Assembly: GCA_011033025.1 (NCBI GenBank)
Contig: WFMF01000088.1
Location: 248,001 to 312,000 of the forward strand
Length of the DNA: 64,000 nt
DNA from: Beroe forskalii
Lineage: Eukaryota; Ctenophora; Nuda; Beroida; Beroidae
Direction: 5' to 3'
Part shown: piece after piece, positions 41,798 through 54,117 of the stretch
Layout: each line of letters opens with the position of its first letter
How positions within the stretch are numbered: position 1 is the first letter of the stretch
Made by a program: the position numbers and the translations under genes
The notes under the pieces: generated by a model
Databases searched by the model: none
What the model was told of the DNA's origin: nothing
What the model saw: the letters and a program-made list of their open reading frames with translations, nothing else

Positions 41798-42405
41798 AGG
41801 CCCCCGAACGCAAAATTTTGACTTTGGCTAATTCCAGAGATCTTAGGGCGTGAAGTACAATGTACTATGTCCCACCCTCTAACTCTAATTAGTTTAGCTG
41901 CTATGGGCGATTGAAAATAGGTCGGGCAGCAGAGAATCCATGTTTACATACCATAATTTGAATAAAAGGCTATCTTTGATGCCTCATAAGTAGACTTCTG
42001 AACAATCAATTTTGACCAACGTTTTTTTGGTCTTTTAGGTCGGAATGGTGTCTAAAAAGATTAAGTGGTTGCCGAGTATGTCAAATCATTTTAACCGATC
42101 AATAATTGCATTTTGATTTACTGCTTGAATATCCGCTGTTGCCCTGCATATATTTTGTTAGAATAACATGCGACATGCACTGTAATGTGATACGTATCAT
42201 CATCACGTTCGGGGAAATATCCGCTCTACTACTGGGAAAATTCTGCTGCCCTTTGAGGAATTTCGTAACTAAATTAGCTATTAGCGGCTTGGAGCATCAT
42301 ATAGAAACCGGATTTTCGCCCTTATTGTTCATACTTTACCTATAAGAACACATTCCGCCATAAAAAATGGAAAATTAAAATTTGAAATTTCATGGTCGGG
42401 GGCCT
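41798..42405. mobile_element. 608-bp MITE inserted at TTAA in the LINE
   Basis: Imperfect terminal inverted repeats starting AGGCCCCCGA, exactly flanked by TTAA (41794-41797 and 42406-42409). Removing the element and one TTAA restores the uninterrupted LINE sequence seen at 34718-34730 in copy 1 (GCATTTAAGAAAATC), an internal empty site. TTAA duplication is typical of piggyBac-type transposition. No transposase inside; a 79-codon frame is unremarkable. Confidence 0.92.
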
Positions 42406-42409
42406 TTAA

Positions 42410-43799
42410 ATGCCTGCCAGTTTAATACTTTACCTCCTTCAATGTCTTCGTTTAGCTTCCCAAAGAACTTATTTTTCGTACTGTCTATGAGTCTTTTGTA
42501 TGATCCCTTGACTTTGTAGAAGTTTTCACGTAGGAAGTCGCTGTTAGGGTGACTCGAAACGGTATTGGTTGCTTGCCTCAATTCACGTTTAGCTGCCCGA
42601 GTGTGACCATTAAACCATGGCTTCTTGTTAATTTTGTTTGTTTTTATGTGTTTTGTTTGTTTGAAGCATTCTGAAGCCATATTACGTAAGTGTTCAGTAA
42701 ACTTGTCGTTAATTTCATTAATTGCTGTGCTGATCCCACTATCCTCTGTGTTTCTAGTCCTGGGGAGCCTGTCCATTGCATCTTGCAGTTCAGTTAGCCT
42801 CTGCTTTGATTGCTCACTGTCTAGAGCTTCAATGAATACATCTCTGTTTTCTTCATTGAAAATGAATCTTTTTGGAGCTTGTTCATATTGGTCCTCAAGT
42901 GGCCTCATGAACTCTAACTTCATTGGTTTACAGCGAAGTTCCATACTGAGTGGCTTATGGTCAGAGAAGGGTGTGAAGTCCAGGACTTTCATAAAACTAA
43001 CATCCCTGTTTACAGTCTGTGAGGTCGCGAAATAATCAACAACACTGCACCCTTGCTTCTGTATACTTGTGTAATTCCCTGTCATGTCCCCAAGTGTTCG
43101 GCCGTTAAGGATTGTGAGTTGATTGTTCTTTACTAAATTTAAGAAGTGAGTGCCATATGTGTTACTCGTTGTATCTTGTGAAAACCTTGGTGATACCTCG
43201 TCTGGTGAGTAATCTTCTGGCATGGGTACATATTGGTCGGAGTCATACTGAACCATGCCAGTCCTGTTTCCTATTCTTGCATTCAGGTCTCCACAGAAAA
43301 TGACTTCTCCCAATTCACACAGATCATTGATATCCTCCTCCACCTTTTTGATAACCTCCTTACCACTTTGAAGCACTGATTGCTGACTTTGGTCAGTAGA
43401 ATTATGAGGTCTAGCATACACGTTGACTAAGAAGATGTCCTTTTCTAATCTAAAGAAGTCTCGTTTGAGACGACAAGTTAGATAATCTGGCCACTCCTTG
43501 TTCTTGATAAACTCCACACCTTGTGATAGATCCTTTTTGACTAAGATAGCCACTCCTCCTGACCTACTTCCTTCTCTAAGACTTGTCACTGTACTGTAAC
43601 CTGGTAGGTGAACCTCCTCCCTAACTTCCTGTAGGCAAGCAAAGTCGTGTTCAATGATAATCTTTTTGAACTCTTTGATACTAAACTTGTTCCCTTCAGT
43701 CGTTGATGAAGCTTGAATGTTCCACGAGAGAAATTTTAAATTTTGCTTCGTTGTAGAGATACGGCTTTTGTTTGATTTTGTTTTGTTTGTCATTGTCAT
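42410..43799 (-). pseudogene. Minus-strand LINE copy, ORF2 N-terminus: endonuclease
   Basis: Native ORF2 start (MTMTNKTK; ATG at 43799-43797). The AP-type endonuclease domain follows: KFLSWNIQASS near residue 22, ACLQEVREEVH near 54, GDLNARIGN near 170 and SDHKPL near 280. About 460 codons are intact until the TTAA MITE interrupts the linker before the RT. Compared with copy 1 this preserves the missing 5' part of ORF2, so together the copies show ORF2 as endonuclease, RT, CCHC-like C-terminus. Confidence 0.92.
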
Positions 43800-43803
43800 G
43801 TTA

Positions 43804-46800
43804 TAGTAAGGGATTGACCCGTAACCCCCTGTGAACTAAATCCTCCCAAAGATGTTAGAACGTTTTTCGGTAGTTCATAGGTCATAGAAACCCCCTAAGA
43901 AAGTTATCCAAAATTCCTTGGGAACCCTGATTTTTACCCCTTTTTACCCGCGTGTGGGTTAAAACTTTAAATGGCGATATCTCGGCTTCCTTTTGAGATA
44001 CGGAGCTCAACAACCGCACTAAAATATGCGCAATGGACACATTTAGTTGGGCGGGTCATGGTCCCAGGTCGCTATTTTGATCCGTTTTCGAGATAATCGC
44101 CAAAACCCCTTTTCATATGCGCGAAGGGGTAAAAAAGTGGTCCCGGTAAATACAGCTGTACTGTGAGTAGATTGGCACTTATTATGATCACAGACACGTC
44201 TATCAGTTCTTCATAGCCTAAAGTAACACCAGAAAAAAGTTATCCAAAAAATTCCATAATTTAACCCCCTTTTCACCCCTTTTTCAAGCCCCTGCATAAG
44301 CCAAATTTTCAAATGGGGATATCTCGGCTTCCTTTTGAGATACGGAGCTCAGTAACCACTTTAAAATATGCGCAATGGGCACATTAGGTTGGGCGGGTCA
44401 TGGTCCCAGGTCGATATTTTGAACCGTTTTCGAGATAATCGCCAAAAACCCCTTTTTTCGCTATGTGCGAAGGGGTAAAAAAGTGGTCCCGGTAAATACA
44501 GCTGTACTGTGGGTAAATTGACACTAATTATGATCATAGACATGTCTATCAGTTGATCATAGCCTGAAGTAACACCAAAATAAAGTTATCCGAAAAAATT
44601 CCATAATAAAACCCCCTTTTCGCCCCTTTTTCAAACCCCTCAATTGACTTTCAATTGAGATATCTACAGAGGTCAACAACCACTCTAAAATGTCTAGAAT
44701 GACCACATTTGGTGGGGTAGAACAAGGTTGCAAGTTTCTATCTCATATCTCATATCGATTTGATGGAATTTGGAAATTTTTACCAAATTCAGGGGGCTAA
44801 ACGTATGAAAGAGGTCAAAATACGTCTTAGGTGAGTCATCATTTTGATATACAGTGACCATTTCTGATTGACCATTCGTGGTATTCAGGTAAAATTTTAG
44901 AGCTGGCCATACCATAAAGCAAATTCACATAGAGCAAACCCACCCATAAAGTAAACTGCAAAATATTTTGGATGAAAATTCTGTGATAGATGTACAGTAA
45001 TCATGGAAAGTATGGATACTCTAAATGAGACCATTCATCATAATGACACTTCAATATTTTTGACCTTGGCCAAACAAACACAGTTGAAATGAAAATACAA
45101 ATACAAGTTCCACTTGCATTTTAGGAAGCTTTTGTCCCAACATATATGGTTTTTCAGATTGGATTCATCCCTTCCGGTAGAGAGCCATGCTCAAATATTA
45201 TGCTGCCAAACGTACTGGCCAGGAAAGATGGGGGTTTCTACGGAATTTAATGTCAATCCGACAATGCATAGATGGCCTTAAAGCATCAATTTCGTGCTCT
45301 TGCCTTAATAATGTATTCAACATAACTTGTCCATTCATGATATCGCATTGCAAGCAATTGTCAACTTTCATTATGGGTGGTGGCATACTGGCATATGGCT
45401 GGCCACAAACCACAGTTCTATTGCTGTGAGTCTAGCTGGGCGTCGGAGTATGGTTACCATAAATGTATAAATGGGTGTGCCCTTGGATTTTGGAATGGTT
45501 TCTCAAGAATTTAAGTTAAATTAAAGGTAAATTCCCAAGCACTTACCACAAGATATTATACCCACCTGAAAAAAATGACTCTTCAAGCAGATATTAATCC
45601 CAACTCTGGCAGCAAGGAAGATATGGGATATACTTGGTTGGATATATCCCATGTTAAAACACTCTTTAGAGAATGACATCATGAAAGCAACTATCCAACA
45701 TCTATGAGGCTTATCTGATAAAGAGAAAAGCTTTGGCAAACTGTCAAAGAGGACAGAAATTTCCTTACTGGCAGCATTTATGTTGTTTATTGTTGTAAGC
45801 ATTATTCTGTGTGCTTTCTGCTGGAGAAAGAAGTTCAGACCTTATGGGTTTGAAAGATAAGTAGCATCTAAATCTGAAGGACCCTTATAACTTGATAAGA
45901 TGAAAAGAAGTGATTTTAGTTGCTTATTTTGTAATTTCGAAACTTAAAATTACTGCTTCCCCATTTCAGTACGATGTATTTATGGATTATAATAGTGTTT
46001 TATGTTTTGTTAACAATCAGAAATGGTCATCTTATGTGAAAATGATTACTCGCCTAAGACGTATTTCGGCCTCTTTTATGCGTTTAGCCCACTGAATTTG
46101 GCAAAAAATGGGGTTTTTAGAAATTTTCATCAAATTGGTATGATATAAAGACTTGAAACCATGTTTTAACCCACCAAATATGCTTTTTCTAGACATTCTA
46201 GATTGGTTGTTGACAGCTGTAAGACCTCCATATCTCGATTGTAAGTCAAAATATCCCAATTTCAAAATTTGGCTTACACAGGGGTTTAAAAAGAGGTGAA
46301 AAGGGGGTTTAATTATGGAATTTTTTGGATTACTTTATTTTGGTGTTACTTCAGGCTATGAACAACTGATAAACATATCTATGATCATAATTAGTGCCAA
46401 TTTACCCACAGTACAGCTGTATTTACCGGGACCACTTTTTGCCCCTTCGCTCATGATAGCAAAAAGGGTTTTGGCGATTATCTCGAAAACGGTTCAAAAT
46501 ATCGACCTGGGACCATGACCGCCCAACCAAATGTGACCATTGCGCATATTTTAAAAGTGGTTATTGAGCTCCGTATCTCAAAAGGAAGCCAAGATATCCC
46601 CATTTGAAAATTTGGCTTACGCGGGGGTTTGAAAAAGGGGTTAAATTATGAAATTTTTTGGATAACTTTTTTCTGGTGTTACTTTAGGCTATGAAGAACT
46701 GATAGACGTGTCTGTGATCATAATAAGTGCCAATTTACCCACAGTACAGCTGTATTTACCGGGACCACTATTTTACCCCTTCGCGCATAGCGAAAAAGGG

Positions 46801-47115
46801 GTTTTTGGCGATTATCTCGAAAACGGATCAAAATAGCGACCTGGGACCATGACCCGCCTTCTAAATGTGTCCATTGCGCATATTTTAGTGCGGTTGTTGA
46901 GCTCCGTATCTCAAAAAGAAGCCGAGATATCGCCATTTAAAGTTTTAACCCACAGCGGGTAAAAAGGGGTAAAAAATCAAGGTTCCCAAAGGAATTTTTT
47001 GGATAACTTTCTTAGGGGTTTCTATGACCTATGAACTACCGAAAAACGTTCTAACATCTTTGGGAGGATTTAGTTCACAGGGGGTTACAGCCTGGGGCAG
47101 ATACATCCCTTACTA
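43804..47115. mobile_element. 3.3-kb foldback element inserted between LINE ORF2 and ORF1
   Basis: Long inverted arms (about 43804-44885 and 46010-47115), with ends TAGTAAGGGAT / ATCCCTTACTA, and a loop of about 1.1 kb. The left arm carries about three tandem diverged units of about 335 bp, with recurring GATATCTCGGCTTCCTTTTG, GGGCGGGTCATGGTCCCAGG and CGAGATAATCGCCAAAA; the right arm mirrors them. It replaces the short ORF1-ORF2 spacer seen in the 54-kb copy (41 nt). Flanking TA or TTA may be the target duplication. The loop has only short frames and no transposase motif, so it is non-autonomous or holds unrecognised sequence. Confidence 0.88.
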
Positions 47116-47157
47116 TTATTGTATGTTTAATAAGTTGATAAGAGAAAGTTAAAGTGT

Positions 47158-48756
47158 TTACCTGGGTCTTCTTGATGGGCGGGTCTTTGGTGGTCTGTTG
47201 AGGATTTTCCGAGTCAGCTCGTGGATGTGATGCCTGAAGTTTCCGAGGATCTTTGTTTTTCCCGAGTCAGACAGATGCAGGTTGTCATGGCTGCAGTTCT
47301 CTGGAGATAGTCCTCCATCATCTCCCAGGTTCTCGTTCACGTTCATGAGGATGCTGCAGTCCTTGAGAGGGCGATCATGGGGGCTGAGACTGTCGACGTA
47401 GGCTTTCAGGGCATCCCGGAGAAGCATGATATCCTCATTCACCCTGTTAGGTCCAGGTCCTGCTCTTCTTGTCCTCAGGGGAAGGGATATGAAGATCTTG
47501 TTGCCTGGGAGCTTCCTGTCTGCATAAGTCTTGAAGTCTCTGAGATCCTTGATGACGTCCTCGGGTCTCCTGTGGTCCATCATGTCGTTGACCCCGAGGT
47601 GGATGTAGATGAAGTTGGGGTGCAGGTGTTCCAGCTTTCTCATAAGGTCTCGGTGGGAGAGACCTGATGTTCCTCGTTTGTTGAACACCTCCAAGATGTG
47701 ATTCTGCCCGAGAGCTTCGTGCTCTCCCATGTCTCCAATGTGTCGCATCATGGAGTCAGTTATCAGGACGGTTTTGAATACTGGCCTCCCAGCTGGTGCA
47801 GGTGGTCTAGCAGGGACTTCAGCTGATGTTTCTTGATGCGTAGATGACTGGGTAGCTGGCTGAGATGAAGGAGGTAAGACGCTAGGAAGAGGTAGCCTTT
47901 CCACTGCCGAAGTCATGCTAAACCCACAGCTCCGTCGAGAGTCACTCTGCTGCTGGGGTCTCTCTTCTGATGGTCCTGAGTGACGTCTCACCGCAAGTTC
48001 CACAGGGGCTGATGACGGTTGGTGCTCGGAGTTCCTGAGTCTGAGTTCCTCGAGATGTTCTTGAGCTGTCTGCACTGGTTCGCCAGGACTTTGGGTGATG
48101 ACAGGTTCTTCACCTGGTGAACTCCTCCTTGGACAGACTCGTGAGTGGATCTCCTTGATCAGGTTCCCATCCTCCCTGAAGAAAGCGCTGTTGTAGTAGT
48201 TCTGTAGGTCCGTCTTCATCTTCCTGATGCTCTGGTTGATCTCTTCTGACTTCTTCTGAGCTACATCAAAGTTGTGGATGGCGGTAGTGACCCTGGTGTT
48301 GACCTGCTCAATGGCTCCGGTGTTCTGCTGCCAGAGTTCCCTCAGCTCCTTTGTCACTGCCCGTACCACCCTCTCCTTCACTTCGGTCTGATCAGAAGAT
48401 TTGGGACTCGACATAAGGCCGACTTCGTTCTTCAGTCCGCTGACCTCGTCTGTTAAATGCTGCATGTCTTTCTTGATATCCAACAGAGCTTTCTCCATGA
48501 CAGATTGAACCCATTCCAGTGATACAGACTGAGAGAGATGAGTGGTTGCTACCTCCTCTATGACTGTCTCGTCAGGTGTGATCCTGGGGATGACAGTGAC
48601 ATCAGCTTCTTCCTCTTTGGCATCTTCTTTGGCATCTTCCTCCTCTTCTTCTTCTTCCTCTTCTTCTTCCTCTTCTTCTTCCTCTTCTTCTTCCTCTTCT
48701 TCTTCCTCTTCTTCCTTGACTGGTGATGTCGCCGTCATCTGTTCCTCTTCATCCAT
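47158..48756 (-). CDS. LINE ORF1 with SGNH-hydrolase-like (esterase) domain
   Basis: From ATG at 48756 (LA-MDEEEQ, context GGCAATGG) to the stop at 47158: about 533 codons. The open frame extends further upstream without an ATG. Order: an acidic run of about 27 Glu from a (GAAGAGGAA)n tract, a charged helical region (EWVQSVMEKALLDIKKDMQ...), a Pro/Ser/Gln-rich linker, then an SGNH domain. Block I is LITDSMMRH near residue 330, block III GVNDMMD near 390, block V DNLHLSDSGK near 489, so the Ser, Asn, Asp-x-x-His set is present. Esterase-type ORF1 proteins are known in CR1-clade LINEs and are thought to aid RNP or membrane functions. The frame is intact; the same protein is at 54409-55986. Confidence 0.9.
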   Translation of the reverse strand: MDEEEQMTATSPVKEEEEEEEEEEEEEEEEEEEEEEEEEEDAKEDAKEEEADVTVIPRITPDETVIEEVATTHLSQSVSLEWVQSVMEKALLDIKKDMQHLTDEVSGLKNEVGLMSSPKSSDQTEVKERVVRAVTKELRELWQQNTGAIEQVNTRVTTAIHNFDVAQKKSEEINQSIRKMKTDLQNYYNSAFFREDGNLIKEIHSRVCPRRSSPGEEPVITQSPGEPVQTAQEHLEELRLRNSEHQPSSAPVELAVRRHSGPSEERPQQQSDSRRSCGFSMTSAVERLPLPSVLPPSSQPATQSSTHQETSAEVPARPPAPAGRPVFKTVLITDSMMRHIGDMGEHEALGQNHILEVFNKRGTSGLSHRDLMRKLEHLHPNFIYIHLGVNDMMDHRRPEDVIKDLRDFKTYADRKLPGNKIFISLPLRTRRAGPGPNRVNEDIMLLRDALKAYVDSLSPHDRPLKDCSILMNVNENLGDDGGLSPENCSHDNLHLSDSGKTKILGNFRHHIHELTRKILNRPPKTRPSRRPR

Positions 48757-48926
48757 TGCCAAGATGTCAGAGACACGCTCAAGAGTTGAGTCAAGATTTA
48801 TTTCTCCTTGAGGTTCAGTTGCAGATGGTGTGCAGGTCTGTAATGTCAGATTACCAAGGAGGGACAATTCCACCACTTCGCTGTCAGCTTCCCGTTCACT
48901 GCCTGAAGTCTCGTCCTCAGATGTAG

Positions 48927-49988
48927 TTAATGCTCCTGCGCTCGGCTCCGTGGGGGCTTCAGGCTCAGATCCAGGTTGGTGCTCGGAGTTCCAATGAAGA
49001 AGAGCAGTAACTGCTCCTGATGATCTGTTCCATCGCCTCTGGGAACTGAGTGCCTGTACTGAAGGGACGCCTCTCCTGCCAGGGTGGTCAGAGAGCCAGG
49101 ATAGAGTGCGACTCTATGAGAGGCGTTGGATCCCTTCTTCAGGTTGAGTGGTCGTGCAGCTCCAAATGACAGGATAGAGACGACAGGGTTGGGTCCTTTG
49201 CCTTCCACTCCAGAGTATGACTCGTAAGAGATGTGCTCCTTGGATGAGGCTAAGCGCTTAATCTCGACTTTGAAGATGGTTGAGTCGATGTGGAACATGA
49301 ATTGTAAGGCCTTTTCGACTTTCTTCTGAAGTGACTTTATAATCCTCATCAGCTCCTCTCGTCCAGGTTCTGAAGCCTCCAAGTTGACTTTAATCCCAGT
49401 CTTGGCACTGCCGAAAGATGAGTTTTGAATCCCTATGTTGAGACCATCGAGTGTTGATTCTGCTTCTTCGGAGCTCAGGAAGTCCTTGATGTAGTTGAGC
49501 GAGCAGAGCCTCTTCATGGGGTCCATGATGTACTTTCCGCTGGAGTCCACAGCCTTGGGTTTGTAGTCCCTGGTCTTCTTCTGCTTGGTGGAGTCTGGTT
49601 CTGAGCCAGAGGGTACGTCACTTCGCTCAGAGAATGAACGTACCCGTCTTGCCACCTTCTCGTTCGGCGTAAGAGACTTCCCCATGGTGGGCTGACTGCT
49701 GGTGCTCCTATTCCTCGTACGTCCTGAGACAGGGGTCTGAGGGGGTGTACTTGGAGGCTGGGTTGAGAAGTCAGTAGAGTGCACCATGTAGACTGCGTGC
49801 TCTGAGTGAGAGAGAGTCCATGAGCCAACGTCCAGCTGCTTACTAATCAAATGAGAGGGTAGCTCGAGACCCTTCGGATTCAAATTGAAAACAAAGTGAG
49901 AGACTGAGATAAGGGCGAGAATTAAAAGAATCCAGCTGATTTTCAGCGCTCGATGTTCATGTAATGATTGTATCATGTACGTGTACAC
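48927..49988 (-). CDS. LINE 5' ORF with a degenerate AlkB-like dioxygenase domain
   Basis: A 353-codon frame just upstream of ORF1. The last 170 residues match the AlkB 2-oxoglutarate/Fe(II) dioxygenase pattern: NYIKDFLSSEEAE, KEHISYESYSG, GPNPVVSILSFGAARPLNLK, YPGSLTTLAG, YRHSVPRG. In active AlkB enzymes the HxD iron motif lies where this protein has E-S-Y (ISYESY), and the final RxNLTFR-like strand reads EQLLLFF. Only the distal His (RHSVPR) is kept, so catalysis is doubtful. The N-terminal 120 residues are Ser/Thr/Pro-rich after a hydrophobic stretch (ISWILLILALISVS) that may be untranslated. It ends at 48927, 170 nt before the ORF1 ATG, in a different frame that overlaps open ORF1 sequence. 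It may be a separate ORF or frameshift-fused to ORF1. Confidence 0.6.
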   Translation of the reverse strand: MYTYMIQSLHEHRALKISWILLILALISVSHFVFNLNPKGLELPSHLISKQLDVGSWTLSHSEHAVYMVHSTDFSTQPPSTPPQTPVSGRTRNRSTSSQPTMGKSLTPNEKVARRVRSFSERSDVPSGSEPDSTKQKKTRDYKPKAVDSSGKYIMDPMKRLCSLNYIKDFLSSEEAESTLDGLNIGIQNSSFGSAKTGIKVNLEASEPGREELMRIIKSLQKKVEKALQFMFHIDSTIFKVEIKRLASSKEHISYESYSGVEGKGPNPVVSILSFGAARPLNLKKGSNASHRVALYPGSLTTLAGEASLQYRHSVPRGDGTDHQEQLLLFFIGTPSTNLDLSLKPPRSRAQEH

Positions 49989-50748
<760 letters not shown>

Positions 50749-51513
50749 GGTTTACAGGTTTACACAGGTTTAAAATTCAAATATTGGCCAGCTAACGCTA
50801 ACCGCCATATTACAAAATCATATTGTAAATATAAATATTTCAAATTCTAAGCACACAATACTTTATTTAAACAAACTTTGTCGTGATTTTTTCACGTCTC
50901 GGTGTATTTCAGTTCATCACGTCATACTTCATTCATTCATAACGATAAAGTCATTTCAAAATCATTAATTTTAGAAAGGTTTGTTTTCATGTCTCGATTG
51001 GTTTGAAATCATCTCCCAATACTTCATTCAATCATAATCATACCTCAATCGTTCATTTCATCAAAATTCATTTCCATGTCTCTATTTGTCTCAGTTCACT
51101 TCAAGTATCAAGTATCCCAAATGTCTAGTTTAAAGTGTATTTAAAATCAAATACCAACAATTAATAATTCTCATTTTCAGATGTATATTTTCTCCCGCAC
51201 TTTGTGCATAATATATCCAATGCAAGAAATTTCATCATTCATTGCGCGAGGCACATTCTCGCGTTTATACAATGTACCTACAGGAAATTTCAATTTCACT
51301 GCCAAAGCGGATAACCCCAGTTCACACTTGCATGGTGTCGTTTACTGTGTGCGCGTTAAATAGCCTATTCATAATCCAGCTTCATAGGTTTATCGAAATC
51401 ACGCTTGGGGGAATTCTGTTTTCCCTGATCGACTTTTTATACTTGACCCGAGTTTTAAACGCATTGCAAATAAATGAACAAATGCAGTTTATTATGTAGG
51501 ATTGGTGCTGCTT
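50749..51513 (-). mobile_element. LINE fragment: 3' UTR and tail
   Basis: Reverse complement of the copy 1 3' UTR (37211-37885). On the minus strand it ends ...TTTTAAACCTGTGTAAACCTG then runs into (CA)n. Confidence 0.9.
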
Positions 51514-52192
51514 TTAAGATTCTATGTCGGTGTCATGAGGTGTCTTGCATAATACGTTTTTGTGATGTATGTTGAATTGATTTGTGTCTGCCTCGTTTAG
51601 GTTGTTGTGTGTGTATGGTGAAAGGAGGTTCATGAGATTCTGCCTCAGAGTTGCATTGTTTATGTAAAGTTGTGATGTGTTATTATCAAATGAGATGCTA
51701 TTCAATCTCCTGTTAAGCTTATCTCGCAGGCTGGCGTACATGTCACATTCAAATAGAAAGTGTTGTTCACATTCAACTGTACCCACTCCCATGCTCGTAT
51801 TACACCAGTGACAGACTCTCTGATCACGTGCAGTGTCTGAATACCTCCCTGTTTCAATGTGCAAGTCATGTGCACTTATTCTAAGTTGTGTTGTGTAATA
51901 TCTATGTGCAAAGCCCTTTGAGCAGTCTAGATAAGGTTCGTGCAAATTTTTTGCTTTATTGAGTTGTAGTACGACAATTTATTGGATGATGATTTCCCAT
52001 CCTCCCAACTTTGAATAAACTTATTGGTGAGGTTTTTCATAACTTCCTCAACTCGGAATTTTCTACTGGGTAGGGGTTTAACCTCTCTGAGGTTACTAAG
52101 CGCTTTAAGAGGAGGATTACAGATGGGCAAGTCACATGACTTGTTGGATTTATCTTTAGAAGTAAGAATGCGATAAGATTTCGTCTGACATG

Positions 52193-52193
<1 letters not shown>
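51514..52193 (-). pseudogene. LINE fragment: ORF2 C-terminal domain, 5' truncated
   Basis: Minus strand begins after a (CA)n tract with TCATGTCAG...TATCGCATTC and reads AYRILTSKDKSNKSCDLPI-like RT-end sequence into YTTQLRISAHDL, CHWC and HFLFEC. A base change or indel splits it near 51935 (KICTNLI versus KFAREPYLD in copy 1), but the RT end and C-terminal domain are otherwise joined as FAHRYYTTQ. This is evidence for the ancestral continuous ORF2. Confidence 0.88.

Positions 52194-52268
<75 letters not shown>
52194..52268. repeat. (GT)37 microsatellite at the truncated LINE 5' end
   Basis: 75 bp of pure GT joined to the LINE sequence through a short non-LINE segment. Confidence 0.97.
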
Positions 52269-52269
<1 letters not shown>

Positions 52270-54117
52270 GCCTGGCTGTCGCCTTGTCTTATTATCATGA
52301 TGCCTGAGCAGATGTAGTGGTCACAGGGAGACTTGGTTCGGTGTACTTGTATGTGGGACACGTATTGGAATGTGGGACACGTAATAATGTGACGTATCTG
52401 AATGTATTACACGTAATAATGTGACGTATTGGGATCTTTGACGCGTTATTTTATGATACGCAATATTATTCACCATGTGGTGGGGTTATTCCGGTTGAAT
52501 AAAAACGTGTTATTTAGAGTTTTTTGTCGTATTATTCCACCTTTTTTAGTATTATTCACACGTTTACCATGTTATTCCACTCTTACACCGTGTTATTTGC
52601 CATTTTTATGGTGTTATTCAACACTTTTCCCAAATTAGTGATACGACAGAACGTCCTTTTCTGCTGGGAGAGCTGGCACACAGCTAATTTGGCCTGATCA
52701 GTAGATAATTGCTTTCCACCAAAAAGTGATACAACGGAACGTTCCTTTTCTGCTGTGAACTGCGTACAGAATGTTAAAATCTCAGCCTTTTAAAGGCTCA
52801 AAGCTTTGTACGTTTGTACACTTGGTGAATAATATCGTTACACAACTCATAAGGCATGAAAGTAACAGCTTGTTGTTTTCGCTCGGGCTACGCCCCTCGT
52901 TGAAAATCATCGTTCAACCCAGCCTTGGCTTCGGTGAATAATGCGATTTATGCAACTCGCTTCGCTCGTGGCATAAATCATGTTACTTCACACTTATTCG
53001 TTGAGTAACTCTATATTACGACGTACCCGGTACCGGTGTGAAGAACTCGCAATGTAATGTATTGATATTTGTTGCGATATGTCTTCAATGTAAAATCTAT
53101 TGTACTTTAAACCGTATTGTATATTAAGTTTTGTTTACTAACTTTGTATACTTCGGCACATTGCCAGCCCCACCATGGGTTTACAAAGACAACAAAGGTT
53201 TGAATGTTTAATAACGAGTATTGAATCTAGACACATTTTGATATGAGCTAATTTGGGCAAGTCGGAATCAAATTCTAGAAATTTCTAGTTGACACGATGA
53301 AACTGTGTTTACACGTTGGATCGGTCACTAGATTTGTCCTTAGGTAATACGATCCTGTGAGGTACTTCCATCAAGGGTAAACATTCTCCTGTGTACTACT
53401 GTACTACAATACATAATGTTGTAAACGTTTTATGACAAAATATCCATGCATATGATACGCATATAGGTACTTACTCCGAATATTATTATAGTATTATGTT
53501 CACTCACTTTATTATGCATTTTTATGCAGAGGACGTTCTCTGCTCACCTAATAATATCGTTATTGTCCTATTGTCCTATTGTTTTGATGTATTATGTGCA
53601 TATGAAACTCGGCTTCCCCTCGTTCTATATACACTCTCAACGTAGCGCTGTTAACGACACATCAGTGCATCATGGGTGTATGAGGGTATATGAAAACAAT
53701 TAATATTACGCAATCGATACGCTGTTTTCCTCCTCTTCCCATTAAGCAGTTATGGAACATTCGAGAAGATAATTAGCCATCCAGTTCTCAGTAAAATTAG
53801 TGTTTCGCTATGATATGTATGTACGAGAAGGTATATGTACACGAGCACAAGAAATTAAATAATTGTTTGAATTAACTTTGCCATTCTCAGGTTTATTGAT
53901 TATCACTTAATGGTTGATGTGTACGGTGTTCGATAACATTCGCTGTAACTTGTATAAATTAATCATTTTTTTCAGCAATATTGAGTATAAAGTATAAGTA
54001 GTAATCCGAAAGTGCGTAATTCGAAAGTGCGTTATGTAACGATTTAAGAAGGTTTAGCTTTGAATAAATTTGTGTTTTGAATTATTCCTTACACCTCCCT
54101 TTCACACAGGATAAATT
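52269..54117. other. Non-coding DNA between LINE copies
   Basis: 52340-52420 has repeated CACGTAATAATGTGACGTAT; 52490-52640 has degenerate repeats of GTGTTATTC-type sequence. 52880-53010 carries GC-rich palindromic words (CGCTCGGGCTACGCCCCTCG, CTCGCTTCGCTCGTGG). GGCACATTGCCAGCCCCACC near 53155 matches 30.7 kb inverted. No gene. Confidence 0.45.

Noticed and set aside
44694-46265. Open frames in the loop and arms of the 3.3-kb foldback
   Set aside because: Short, not conserved between the two arms as protein, and no transposase motifs.
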